The notes below the pieces were generated by a model. It searched no databases. It was not told the DNA's origin and saw only the letters and a list, made by a program, of their open reading frames with translations. Made by a program: the position numbers and the translations under genes. Shown piece by piece: positions 1 through 7,107 of a DNA stretch of 30,066 nt (position 1 is the first letter of the stretch; every line of letters starts with the position of its first letter). Source of the stretch: Chloroflexota bacterium (GTDB lineage: Bacteria > Chloroflexota > Anaerolineae > Anaerolineales > Villigracilaceae); NCBI GenBank assembly GCA_026389975.1, contig JAPLGV010000409.1, forward strand, positions 1 through 30,066. Reading direction: 5' to 3'.

Positions 1-2
1 AG

Positions 3-1349
3 TCTGAACATCTCTCGTTGCTCAACATCCACGCCCACCTCGGTCTGCTCGACCGTTACGCCAACGTTGAGTCCTTGCTGGCAGCCTACCGCAAAACCTA
101 CCAGAACTTGCTCGGCATCCGCCACGAACTGGAGGGGCTGCGCGAAGCCCAGCGTGACGCTGAACGCCGCACCGAAATGCTCACCTTCCAGGCCGGGGAA
201 ATCGAGGCCGCCAAACTCAAGCCCGGCGAGGACGAAGACCTGCGCAAAGAGGGTGATCGGCTGGCAAATGCGGAGTCGCTCGTCAACCTGGCTCAGCAGG
301 CCCTCACCGTCCTGGACGAGGGCACCTCGGAATCCCCCGCCTCCACAGACCTGATCGGACAGGCAGTCCAATCGCTGGCGAAACTAGCCCAGATTGACGG
401 GACGCAGAACGCTCTGGCGGAACAGTCCGTCACGCTGGAAGAAACCCTGGCCGACCTGGCACGCGGCTTGCGCAATTACCTCGAGGCCATCGAGTTCAAC
501 CCCAAACGGCTGGAAGAAGTCGAAGAGCGTCTCGACCTGATCCGCCGCCTGGAACGTAAATATGGCGGCACCATCGAGTCCACCATCGCCTTCGCTGCTG
601 ACGCCCGCAAACAACTCGATACCATCACCACCGCCACCGAGCGCATCGGCGAACTGGAAACCGCCGAATCTACCGCGCTGGCAAAACTCTCCGAGCAGGG
701 CCTCGGACTCTCGCAGAAGCGCAAGGAATCTGCCGAACAGATGAGCAAGTCCATCGAGGCCGAACTGGATGAATTGCGCATGGCCGCCGCCCGCTTCGCC
801 GTGGATTTCCAGACGAAGCCCGCCGCGGATGGCATCCCCCTGCCAGATGGCACACGCGTTGCTTTTGACGGAAATGGCCTGGATAAAGTCGAATTCCTGG
901 TCGCACCGAACCCGGGTGAGGGTCTGAAACCGCTTGCCAAGATCGCCTCCGGCGGCGAGACCTCCCGCCTGATGCTGGCGCTGAAAAACGTGCTGGTGCG
1001 CGCCGACCAGGTCCCCACGCTCATTTTCGACGAAATTGACCAGGGCATCGGCGGTCGCGTCGGCGGGACGGTCGGCGAAAAACTCTGGCATCTCGGCCGC
1101 GCCCACCAGGTATTTGTCATCACCCACTTGCCGCAACTGGCCGTCTTCGGCGACCAGCACTTCCAGGTGCAGAAGGTTATCGAGCAAAATCGCACGCTGA
1201 CCAAAGTTGCCAAACTGACCGGCGAACCTCGCACTCTCGAACTGGCTCAGATGCTCGGCGCGGTGACCGAAGGCACCCTCCGTTCGGCTCATGATATCCT
1301 GCAAAGCGCCCAAACATTCAAGACCAGCAAAAATACCGCTGCCAATTAG
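3..1349 (+). CDS. recN: DNA repair protein RecN, 5'-truncated by window edge
   Basis: SMC-like ATPase that gathers and holds DNA ends during double-strand break repair. About 448 codons are visible and the family is usually 550-580 aa, so the N-terminal Walker A part lies outside the window; the reading frame is open to the window edge (codons from position 3), so the TTG at 18 is not the start. Visible: a long coiled-coil region rich in Glu, Leu and Arg through the first two thirds, then the ABC signature with SGGETSRLMLALK around 950-985, Walker B with TLIFDEIDQGIGG around 1018-1056, and the H-loop VFVITHLPQLAVF around 1111-1149. The C-terminal half is complete and undamaged. The following 390 bp hold repeats and the promoter of the next gene, so recN ends its own transcription unit. 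Confidence 0.95.
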   Translation, partial: SEHLSLLNIHAHLGLLDRYANVESLLAAYRKTYQNLLGIRHELEGLREAQRDAERRTEMLTFQAGEIEAAKLKPGEDEDLRKEGDRLANAESLVNLAQQALTVLDEGTSESPASTDLIGQAVQSLAKLAQIDGTQNALAEQSVTLEETLADLARGLRNYLEAIEFNPKRLEEVEERLDLIRRLERKYGGTIESTIAFAADARKQLDTITTATERIGELETAESTALAKLSEQGLGLSQKRKESAEQMSKSIEAELDELRMAAARFAVDFQTKPAADGIPLPDGTRVAFDGNGLDKVEFLVAPNPGEGLKPLAKIASGGETSRLMLALKNVLVRADQVPTLIFDEIDQGIGGRVGGTVGEKLWHLGRAHQVFVITHLPQLAVFGDQHFQVQKVIEQNRTLTKVAKLTGEPRTLELAQMLGAVTEGTLRSAHDILQSAQTFKTSKNTAAN

Positions 1350-1384
1350 CAAAACTCACCTCTGTCAACCCCCAATAGAAATGC

Positions 1385-1453
1385 GGTAGTCCCTGTTCCA
1401 GCGAGGTAGTCCCGGTTCCCGCGGAAGCCCCGGTTCCCGCACGGGGCACGGGG
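1385..1453 (+). repeat. Tandem array of ~20-bp GTAGTCCCGGTTCC repeat, three units
   Basis: Three imperfect units start at 1385, 1405 and 1425, the second with core GTAGTCCCGGTTCCCGC, followed by a GC-rich tail ACGGGGCACGGGG. The same unit and the same tail recur in inverse orientation at 29651-29704, and a single unit lies inside the S1 gene at 1798-1823. This is a dispersed short repeat; no coding role is seen in this copy. Confidence 0.8.
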
Positions 1454-1544
1454 TTGTCTATTTTGCGCAAACACGACAATCCTACTTCGGACCCAGAAGG
1501 TAACAGGGCTTTCACAAAGTCCATTGACAAACAAAAAAATATTT

Positions 1545-1629
1545 CATTGCGAACCGCCGAAGGCGGTGAAGCAATCTCCCAGCCTACATGGGGACTGCTT
1601 CGTCGGGTATAAAACGCCCTCCTCGCATC
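1545..1629. repeat. Palindromic MITE/REP-like intergenic element
   Basis: Nested inverted repeats are visible: an outer pair CATTGCGA (from 1545) against CTCGCAT (to about 1628), and an inner pair GAAGCAATCTCCC against GGGACTGCTTC, plus a small GCCGAAGGC hairpin near the left end. The layout resembles the short non-coding palindromic elements scattered between genes in many Anaerolineae genomes. No ORF lies inside. It sits between recN and the S1 promoter. Confidence 0.65.
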
Positions 1630-1675
1630 AACACTCCCTTTCTTGTGAACGCCCTGAAGATGGTAAATGTCAGGG

Positions 1676-1704
1676 TTGTCAACTAGTCCATTCGACTGTA
1701 TAAT
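1676..1704 (+). promoter_or_regulatory. Sigma-70-type promoter of the S1 protein gene
   Basis: A -35 box TTGTCA (1676-1681) is followed after 17 bp by a consensus -10 box TATAAT (1699-1704). Transcription should start near 1711, leaving a leader of about 27 nt that contains GGAG (1723-1726) about 11 nt ahead of the ATG at 1738. Confidence 0.85.
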
Positions 1705-1737
1705 CTCCCTATCTTATTCACCGGAGTTTCTCACAAT

Positions 1738-3231
1738 ATGGAACAAAAAGACGCCCTTCTCGGGCAGGGGGTTGTGCCCGAGAGCAATCTACCCGCCGTA
1801 GTAGTCCCGGTTCCAGCACGGGACGACGACACTGACAACAATCATACCAACATGGAAACCCTCCTTGACCAGGAGGGCATGTCCTTGGATTTTCCCGAAC
1901 CCGGTGAAATCCGTACAGGAGTTGTCGCCAGCATTAGCCAGTCGCAAATCCTGGTCAGTGTTGGCGCGAAATCGGAAGGTGTGATCACTGGCCGCGAACT
2001 GGAAGCCATCCCGGCTGAAGAGCGCGCCGCACTGCAACTGGGCCAGGAGATCCTGGTCTATGTGTTGTCCGCTGAAGATTCCAGCGGGAATGTTGTCCTT
2101 TCATACACCCGCGCCCAGGAACAAATAGGCTGGGCCGAAGTCGAGAAGATGCTTGAAGAAGGCAGCTCTTTCGATGGCAAGATTGACGGCTTCAACAAAG
2201 GCGGCATTATCGTCCCCGTGTTTGGCCTGCGCGGATTCGTGCCTGCCTCGCAGCTGGGCATCTCCCGCCGCATGGCCGTCACCGGCGACACCCCGGACGC
2301 GCGTTATGCCAAAATGATTGGCGAGGCGATCACCGTCCGCGTAATCGAAGTGGACCGTAAGCGCCGCCGCCTGATTCTCTCCGAACGCGCCGCTTCCAGC
2401 GAGACCCGCCAGTCCATCAAAGAGCGCGTTATTGAATCGCTAAAAGAGGGCGAGGTTTACACCGGTAAAGTCACAAGCCTGGCTGATTTCGGCGCTTTCG
2501 TCAATGTCAACGGTGCCGATGGCCTGGTGCACCTGTCCGAGATCTCCTGGGAACGCGTCCAGCACCCCTCCGAGGTGCTTGAGGTAGGCCAGGAAGTGCA
2601 AGTCAAGATCATCAACATTGACCGCGACAAAAAGCGCATCGGCCTGTCCATCCGCGCCCTGCAGAACGACCCCTGGCAGAGCAAGGTGGACAAATTCAAA
2701 GTCGGCCAATTGGTAGAAGGTATCATCACCCGCCTGACCAAATTTGGTGCTTTTGCCCGTCTGGAGGGTGACCTGGAAGGCTTGATCCACATCTCCGAGA
2801 TTAGCGAGAATCGCATCGAGCATCCCAAGGAAGCCGGTCTGCATGATGGCAGTGTTGTCACGCTGCGCATCATCCGCATTGACCCCGACCAGCGCCGTAT
2901 CGGCTTGAGCCTGCGCAAGGTCGACTCGGGTGCTTACAAAGACCTCGACCTGAAACAGATTGACCTCGAAGGCGTCAACCTGGAACTGGTAAACGACAAG
3001 CCCTCCAAAAACGAGGAAGCTCCCAAAGACGAGGAAGCCCCCAAAGACGAGGAAGCCCCCAAGGAAAAGGAAGCTCCCAAAGACGAGGAAGCCCCCCAAG
3101 ACAAGGAAGCTCCCAAGGAAAAGGAAGACCCCAAAGCCAAGAAAGCTCCCAAGGAAAAGGAAGCCCCCAAAACCAAGAAAGCTCCCAAGGACAAGGAAGC
3201 TCCCAAAGACGAGGAAGCCCCCAACGAGTAG
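1738..3231 (+). CDS. Four-domain S1 RNA-binding protein (ribosomal protein S1 homologue)
   Basis: Cytoplasmic RNA-binding protein of the ribosomal S1 family, probably helping mRNA onto the ribosome. Four S1 (OB-fold) domains are visible at about residues 55-125, 143-216, 238-307 and 322-394; the last two are canonical, with DFGAFVNV and KFGAFARL, HLSEIS and HISEIS. The first ~50 residues are non-conserved and contain VVPVPAR, encoded by a dispersed DNA repeat. The tail (residues 425-496) is twelve 6-residue repeats of the type DEEAPK, highly charged and surely disordered. Four domains match S1-like proteins of Gram-positive and Chloroflexota type rather than the six-domain E. coli RpsA, so no symbol is given. 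It is monocistronic: own promoter upstream, strong terminator eight bases after the stop. Confidence 0.92.
   Translation: MEQKDALLGQGVVPESNLPAVVVPVPARDDDTDNNHTNMETLLDQEGMSLDFPEPGEIRTGVVASISQSQILVSVGAKSEGVITGRELEAIPAEERAALQLGQEILVYVLSAEDSSGNVVLSYTRAQEQIGWAEVEKMLEEGSSFDGKIDGFNKGGIIVPVFGLRGFVPASQLGISRRMAVTGDTPDARYAKMIGEAITVRVIEVDRKRRRLILSERAASSETRQSIKERVIESLKEGEVYTGKVTSLADFGAFVNVNGADGLVHLSEISWERVQHPSEVLEVGQEVQVKIINIDRDKKRIGLSIRALQNDPWQSKVDKFKVGQLVEGIITRLTKFGAFARLEGDLEGLIHISEISENRIEHPKEAGLHDGSVVTLRIIRIDPDQRRIGLSLRKVDSGAYKDLDLKQIDLEGVNLELVNDKPSKNEEAPKDEEAPKDEEAPKEKEAPKDEEAPQDKEAPKEKEDPKAKKAPKEKEAPKTKKAPKDKEAPKDEEAPNE
1759..1782 (+). other. Hairpin within the first codons of the S1 gene
   Basis: An 8-bp perfect stem, CTCGGGCA (1759-1766) with TGCCCGAG (1775-1782) around an 8-nt G-rich loop, occupies codons 8-15. 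It lies close enough to the start to affect initiation of translation. It may equally be a piece of a mobile palindrome, since a dispersed repeat follows 16 bp later. Confidence 0.5.
1798..1823 (+). repeat. Dispersed repeat unit embedded in the S1 coding sequence
   Basis: Contains GTAGTCCCGGTTCCAGCACG, matching one unit of the arrays at 1385-1453 and 29651-29704 (inverse). It is read in the frame that gives VVPVPAR, within the unconserved N-terminal extension and before the first S1 domain, so insertion there would be tolerated. Confidence 0.75.
3010..3225 (+). repeat. Twelve tandem 18-bp repeats coding the S1 protein tail
   Basis: Twelve consecutive 18-bp units (typical unit GACGAGGAAGCCCCCAAA) encode DEEAPK and variants (EKEAPK, AKKAPK, TKKAPK, DKEAPK, EKEDPK). 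Units differ mainly at the first two codons, which alternate acidic and basic residues. Unit number is expected to vary between strains by replication slippage. Confidence 0.92.
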
Positions 3232-3238
3232 GAAAGAG

Positions 3239-3269
3239 AAACCCGGTTTCTTCCAGAGACCGGGTTTTT
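3239..3269 (+). terminator. Rho-independent terminator after the S1 gene
   Basis: Stem AAACCCGGT (3239-3247) pairs with ACCGGGTTT (3259-3267) around an 11-nt loop and runs into a T tract (to 3269). It ends eight bases before the ATG of the dipeptidase gene, so that gene needs read-through or a promoter inside the S1 gene. Confidence 0.88.
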
Positions 3270-3277
3270 GAAATGCC

Positions 3278-4357
3278 ATGCTCCCCCTCATCGTAGACGC
3301 CCACGAAGATATTGCCTACAACATCCTGAACTTCGGGCGGGACTATACCCGCTCCGCTGCCGAAACGCGCCGCCTCGAACACGAGAGCGGTTCGGAGACC
3401 CCCGAACACAACGGCGGCTGGCCCGATTATCAGCGCGGGCGTGTGGCCGTCGTCTTCAGCACCCTGTTCGTCACGCCCATCTGCCGCAGGACCGGCGAGT
3501 GGGACAAACAGGCCTATGCAGATTTCGATCAGGCTCATCGTCTTTACCGCACCCAACTGGATGCTTATCACAAACTGGCGGACGACCACCCCGACCATTT
3601 CCGTCTCATCGCTTCACGCGCGGACCTGGAAACTGTCCTGACCCATTGGGCCGATTCCAAGGCTGAAAGCCATCCCGTCGGCCTTGTGCCGTTGATGGAA
3701 GGAGCTGAGGGTGTGCGCACCCCGTCCGAACTGGACGAGTGGTGGGAGTGGGGCGTGCGGGTCATCGGCCCGGCCTGGGCCGGCACTCGCTTCTGTGGTG
3801 GCACGCGGGACCCGGGACCGCTCACCGATGAAGGCCGCCTCCTGCTCAAGGCAATGGCAGACATCGGGTTCACGCTCGACCTGAGTCACATGGACGAACT
3901 GTCGGCGCGGCAGGCCCTCGACCTGTATCCCGGTCCCATTATCGCCAGCCATGCCAACGCTGCCGCGCTCGTGCCCGGCTACGACGGGAACCGTCTGCTG
4001 CGGGACGATGTCATCCAGGGCATTCTCGAACGGGACGGAATCATTGGCGTGGTACCGTTCTGCAGGTTCCTGACCTTCGAATGGAAATTTGGCGACCCGC
4101 GTGACAGCATTACGCTCGAAACGCTGGCCGCGCATGTGGACCGTATCTGCCAGATGGCCGGGGATGCCCGGCACGTGGGTCTGGGCAGCGACTTCGACGG
4201 CGGCTTCGGCCTGTCCGCCGTGCCTGCCGGGGTGGATACGATTGCCGACCTGCAGAAAATCGGCCCCATTCTGGTGGCGAAAGGGTATAATGACGAGCAG
4301 GTCGCGGCGGTTCTGGGGAAGAACTGGTTGCGCCATCTCCAGACATTCTTGCCATGA
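3278..4357 (+). CDS. Membrane dipeptidase family protein (peptidase M19)
   Basis: Zinc dipeptidase of the renal dipeptidase family, an amidohydrolase-fold enzyme that cleaves dipeptides, including D-amino acid forms. At 359 aa it has full family length. Metal ligands are all visible: H9 and D11 in DAHEDIA (usually DGHND), the bridging E141 in LMEGAEG, H204 in DLSHMD, H225 in IASHAN, and D305 in GLGSDFDG. There is no signal peptide, so it is cytoplasmic despite the family name. The start at 3278 follows the S1 terminator with no good ribosome site; it is chosen because conserved sequence begins six residues later. The stop overlaps the start of the next gene by four bases (ATGA), so the two are translationally coupled. 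Confidence 0.92.
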   Translation: MLPLIVDAHEDIAYNILNFGRDYTRSAAETRRLEHESGSETPEHNGGWPDYQRGRVAVVFSTLFVTPICRRTGEWDKQAYADFDQAHRLYRTQLDAYHKLADDHPDHFRLIASRADLETVLTHWADSKAESHPVGLVPLMEGAEGVRTPSELDEWWEWGVRVIGPAWAGTRFCGGTRDPGPLTDEGRLLLKAMADIGFTLDLSHMDELSARQALDLYPGPIIASHANAAALVPGYDGNRLLRDDVIQGILERDGIIGVVPFCRFLTFEWKFGDPRDSITLETLAAHVDRICQMAGDARHVGLGSDFDGGFGLSAVPAGVDTIADLQKIGPILVAKGYNDEQVAAVLGKNWLRHLQTFLP

Positions 4358-4839
4358 CAACTCCTGACAAACCATCTCCATCCCACAATACTTCTCCTGA
4401 AGGTAATCCCTCGCGGGTGCGCGTCCGCTTTGGGCTGCTGTTGACATTATTCGGCCTGCTCGTTTTTCTGGTTGGCGCCCGCCCGGCACTCTTTGGCCTG
4501 GACCGCAGTCCGGTGGTCGGGTTTGTGCAGATCGCGGTCTTCCTGGTGGGGCTGGCAATTGTCTGCATCGGCGGGTACATCGGCTTGATGTCCTTCTGGA
4601 GAAACGGCGAACGTACCATCGCCGCAGACATCGGTTCGCGGCTGGTCGCGACCGGGTATGTGGTGGCCGTTTTCTCCGGCATGGCGGATATGTTCGGCTT
4701 TGGCACGCGGGTGCCGCCGCTAGTTCCGTTCTTTGGCCGCTGGCAGGCAACCGGGGTGCAGATTGGCGAGGTGCTGATTACGATTGGGTTCTTGTTATTG
4801 ATCCCAATTTATTGGCGAAAGGAAACGAAAGAAAAATGA
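4354..4839 (+). CDS. Small membrane protein of unknown function, four predicted TM segments
   Basis: 161 aa. After a polar N-terminus of about 28 residues come four hydrophobic stretches: LLLTLFGLLVFLVG, VQIAVFLVGLAIVCIGGYIG, ATGYVVAVFSGMADMFGFG and VLITIGFLLLIPIYW, ending in a Lys-rich cytoplasmic tail. I recognise no family motif. It starts inside the stop codon of the dipeptidase gene and ends just before a terminator, so the two form a two-gene unit. The conserved look of the coupling suggests a linked job, but nothing in the sequence tells what it is. Confidence 0.8.
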   Translation: MTTPDKPSPSHNTSPEGNPSRVRVRFGLLLTLFGLLVFLVGARPALFGLDRSPVVGFVQIAVFLVGLAIVCIGGYIGLMSFWRNGERTIAADIGSRLVATGYVVAVFSGMADMFGFGTRVPPLVPFFGRWQATGVQIGEVLITIGFLLLIPIYWRKETKEK

Positions 4840-4840
4840 G

Positions 4841-4863
4841 AAACGCCCCTTTCGGGGTGTTTT
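4841..4863 (+). terminator. Rho-independent terminator of the dipeptidase operon
   Basis: AACGCCCC pairs with GGGGTGTT around a TTTC loop and is followed by a T tract. It marks the end of the left core region; base composition becomes clearly AT-richer from here on. Confidence 0.85.
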
Positions 4864-4970
4864 CAATTCCTGATATTTCATATTCTTTACAATCTACGAA
4901 TTTACTTGACTCCCACCAGCACCGCTCGGACTGATTTTCACGGAATTTGCAGGTTTCTGGGAATCGATAT

Positions 4971-5053
4971 GGAAATTCGAATAACATTCCCAATGGGGAT
5001 TTTGGTTTTAAAAAGAAAGACCACCTTGCGGCGGTTTTCGTGCCCCTGTTGAG
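4971..5053 (+). repeat. Left-edge direct repeat: diverged copy of the tRNA-Glu 3'-end/terminator unit
   Basis: The order of parts matches the unit at 27240-27327: ATTCGAATAACATTCCCAAT against ATGCGAATAGCATCCCCAAT, then GGTTTTAA against AGTTTTAA, an A-rich stretch, a hairpin (ACCACC, loop, GGCGGT), T's, and TGCCCCTGTTGAG against TGCCCCCGTGGAG. By eye about three quarters of positions agree, in the same orientation. It contains the palindromic insert CCCAATGGGG found in the right-edge copies but not in the tRNA itself. It abuts the point where the pterin methyltransferase fragment is cut off. Confidence 0.65.
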
Positions 5054-5224
5054 CACACCCGTATTGATATCCAGCACGGCTGCCCCAGCTTCGACCTGGG
5101 CAAGGGCATCTTGACGCACTATTTCGAAGTAGCCCTCCTGTAAGGCAGCATAAACCACTTTACAGCAAGTTGGATTAATGCGCTTTCCAATGATAACCGT
5201 GGGTCGATTACGTCGGATTGAAAC
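5054..5224 (-). pseudogene. N-terminal fragment of a pterin-binding (methyltetrahydrofolate:corrinoid) methyltransferase
   Basis: Read on the minus strand, about 57 codons give IIGKRINPT, then VVYAALQEGYFEIVRQDAL and QVEAGAAVLDINTGV, the typical first part of MtvA/AcsE-type enzymes, which move a methyl group between a corrinoid protein and tetrahydrofolate on a DHPS-like TIM barrel (normally about 260-300 aa). There is no ATG; an in-frame TAA lies at 5225-5227. After LDINTGV the similarity stops at the left-edge repeat, and the frame then runs on through unrelated sequence to 4778. It follows the corrinoid protein gene on the same strand, so it was probably that operon's last gene before the rest was deleted. 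Nothing is seen in the 158 bp between the two. Confidence 0.75.
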
Positions 5225-5382
5225 TTATTTGTTCTCATAGGTTAGCGTTGTTTCTTTTACTATCTTGCCTAATTTGTTGGGGATTTAAATGGTGATTTTA
5301 TAAAGAATACAAAAGGTTGGTAAGTTTTCTGGGCGTGCCTGACATGTTATGATACGCGGAACAAGAAATTATACCGAATCAG

Positions 5383-6012
5383 TTAATCGATCAGGGATTT
5401 TGCTAATGTCACAGCTTGGCCTGCATCTGGTGCAAAGCCATCCGCCCCGATCTTTTTGGCATATTCAGCTGTAACAGGAGCACCGCCTATAATTATCTTG
5501 ATGCGATCATGTAATCCAGCTTCTTCAATCGCCTTGATGGTGCTTTCCATACTAGGCATCGTAGTGGTCAACAAAGCGGAGAGTCCGAGGATATCTACTC
5601 CGTCGTGAATAGCTGCAACAAACTTTTCAGGAGCTACATCTACTCCCAAATCCACAACCTCGAAGCCAGCGCCTTCCAACATCATAGAGACCAGGTTTTT
5701 CCCGATGTCGTGCAGATCACCTTTTACTGTGCCTATTACCACTTTCCCTACAGGTTCAACTCCAGCTTCGACCAACAAGGGTTTCAGGATTTCCAGGCCA
5801 GCCTGCATAGCACGGGCTGCAATCAACATTTCTGGGACATAATAATCCCCTTCTTCAAAGAGACGTCCAACTTCTCCCATCGCGGCAATTAGGCCGGTTT
5901 GGAGAATGTCTGATGCAGCTACGCCAGCAGAAAGCGCAGCTCGGACCTTTTCTAAAGTCACTTCCGTGTCGCCATTTAGTACGGCTTGATAGATATCTTC
6001 CAGTTGGCTCAT
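5383..6012 (-). CDS. Corrinoid (cobalamin)-binding methyltransferase protein, MtbC/MttC type
   Basis: Carries a methyl group on cobalamin between a substrate methyltransferase and an acceptor methyltransferase. At 209 aa it has family length. Residues 1-85 form the B12-binding cap, with GDYYVPEMLIAARAM; residues 88-209 form the Rossmann-like B12 domain with the lower-ligand motif DLHDIG (H101), LSALLTTTM and IIGGAPV. The start at 6012 has an excellent ribosome site, AGGTGAT, six bases upstream. It lies nine bases after the SnoaL-like gene 6022-7107 and before the methyltransferase fragment. Likely partners are the UroD/MtaA-family protein at 24829-25971 as methyl donor side, and a pterin methyltransferase now only a fragment here. 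The substrate cannot be read from this protein. Confidence 0.93.
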   Translation of the reverse strand: MSQLEDIYQAVLNGDTEVTLEKVRAALSAGVAASDILQTGLIAAMGEVGRLFEEGDYYVPEMLIAARAMQAGLEILKPLLVEAGVEPVGKVVIGTVKGDLHDIGKNLVSMMLEGAGFEVVDLGVDVAPEKFVAAIHDGVDILGLSALLTTTMPSMESTIKAIEEAGLHDRIKIIIGGAPVTAEYAKKIGADGFAPDAGQAVTLAKSLID

Positions 6013-6021
6013 AGATCACCT

Positions 6022-7107
6022 CTATTCAGTACCTTCAATAATATTATTCCCTGCAAGGGGTTTTGCTTTCTCGGGCACGTGCAGTTGGCACAAAATATTC
6101 AACTCATCAAATACTGTCCATTCTTCAATAATTTTCCCAGAATGAACTTTTGCCTGCGTTATCCCCACAATTTTCACAGGCTTCCCGCTGGGCTCTCCGT
6201 AGATACCATAACCCGTATGGGTTCCTTGAAATGTCCATCTCAAGGAAGTACGATATCCTATTTCATCATCGCCTAAAGCACAGAAGTGGTCGAAATGCAT
6301 CTGACCATCTGGGAAACAAGCCAACCAATCAATGGCAAACTGGATAATATCATCATGCCCAAATAGCTCACGACCAGAGGCCGAATGACTGTGTATGGTT
6401 GAAAGGTATGCATCGATAAAACAATTGAACATCCGCCGATTCCAGGCGTTATGCCATGCGCGCTTGATAAAATCTTCGATATCAAAGCCATTCGACTCTT
6501 TCGGGGGCAGCTCGGGGGTCAACTTTTGTTCGACTGTATTTTCCTGTTCTGCAATGACATATTTTTCAGGTTGCATGGCTACGAGCCTGGCGACAAATTC
6601 ACGCTCATCGAGGCCGATTTGTCGAATAATGTTAAGATCGTCTCGCACCAGCCATTCTTCGATGATCTTGTTTTCTTTGACGACACAGTCTGCAATAACG
6701 CGATACTTCAGCATCTTCCCTGTTGGAGCACCATACAAACTAAAGCCCAAGTGGTGAGCGGTGCTCTGTATGCGATGTGAAGAATAAAAACCATCTTCAT
6801 CGTTCCCAGCCCAAATCACATCTTCGGGAAAGAGCCTGCGGTCTGGAAAGAAGGACAATTGCTGAACCGTATTTGCTAAAACTGATTTGGCACCAACAGT
6901 ATCTCCGCTGGATGTGTGAATTACAGCATCCTCTGAATAATGCGTATTGATCAACCCAATTTGCTTTTCTTCCCAGATCTTGTAGGTACACCGGATGATG
7001 TATGCGACAATATCCATATAATCTTCGTCAAAGCCGCGCATGCTCTGTGGACCGGGCGAAAGTCTTGCTAAAACATCATCATAGGGAGTTCTGGATATTG
7101 TTTTCAT
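6022..7107 (-). CDS. Two-domain SnoaL/NTF2-like protein (copy 1)
   Basis: 361 aa with two SnoaL-like (NTF2-fold) domains, about residues 30-170 and 215-345, joined by a charged linker. Each half ends in the family pattern of a GxPxGK loop followed by a K/GKIIEEW strand: YGAPTGKMLKYR then NKIIEEWLVRDDLN, and YGEPSGKPVKIV then GKIIEEWTVFDELN. The fold is used by cyclases, isomerases and hydrolases of small hydrophobic molecules; a reaction cannot be assigned. It is the most diverged of the five intact SnoaL proteins here. Its start overlaps the stop of the upstream copy by four bases and has GAGGAAG upstream, so it is coupled in the operon and ends nine bases before the corrinoid gene. Confidence 0.82.
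   Translation of the reverse strand: MKTISRTPYDDVLARLSPGPQSMRGFDEDYMDIVAYIIRCTYKIWEEKQIGLINTHYSEDAVIHTSSGDTVGAKSVLANTVQQLSFFPDRRLFPEDVIWAGNDEDGFYSSHRIQSTAHHLGFSLYGAPTGKMLKYRVIADCVVKENKIIEEWLVRDDLNIIRQIGLDEREFVARLVAMQPEKYVIAEQENTVEQKLTPELPPKESNGFDIEDFIKRAWHNAWNRRMFNCFIDAYLSTIHSHSASGRELFGHDDIIQFAIDWLACFPDGQMHFDHFCALGDDEIGYRTSLRWTFQGTHTGYGIYGEPSGKPVKIVGITQAKVHSGKIIEEWTVFDELNILCQLHVPEKAKPLAGNNIIEGTE

Noticed and set aside
384..1352. Long minus-strand open frame opposite recN
   Set aside because: It lies fully antisense to a clear recN with all motifs; the open frame is a codon-usage effect of GC-rich DNA and shows no family motif.
1385..1453. Short tandem repeats as a CRISPR array
   Set aside because: Units are ~20 bp and directly adjacent, without unique spacers.
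2440..3291. Minus-strand frame with GSFLVFGGFL-type repeats
   Set aside because: It is the antisense of the S1 gene and its 18-bp tail repeats, which give periodic hydrophobic residues that look like membrane segments but have no start signal or homology.
3614..4750. 378-codon minus-strand frame across the dipeptidase and membrane protein genes
   Set aside because: Shadow of two well-supported genes; its composition is rich in Arg and Pro, with no recognisable domain.
4778..5158. A 126-codon minus-strand gene starting at GTG 5158
   Set aside because: Only its first ~35 codons match a methyltransferase, continuing an upstream frame that has no start; the rest crosses a repeat and the terminator and is unrelated.
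6013..6021. Cobalamin riboswitch for the corrinoid gene
   Set aside because: Gaps in this operon are too short, and no B12-box-like sequence was seen before the leftward or rightward operon.
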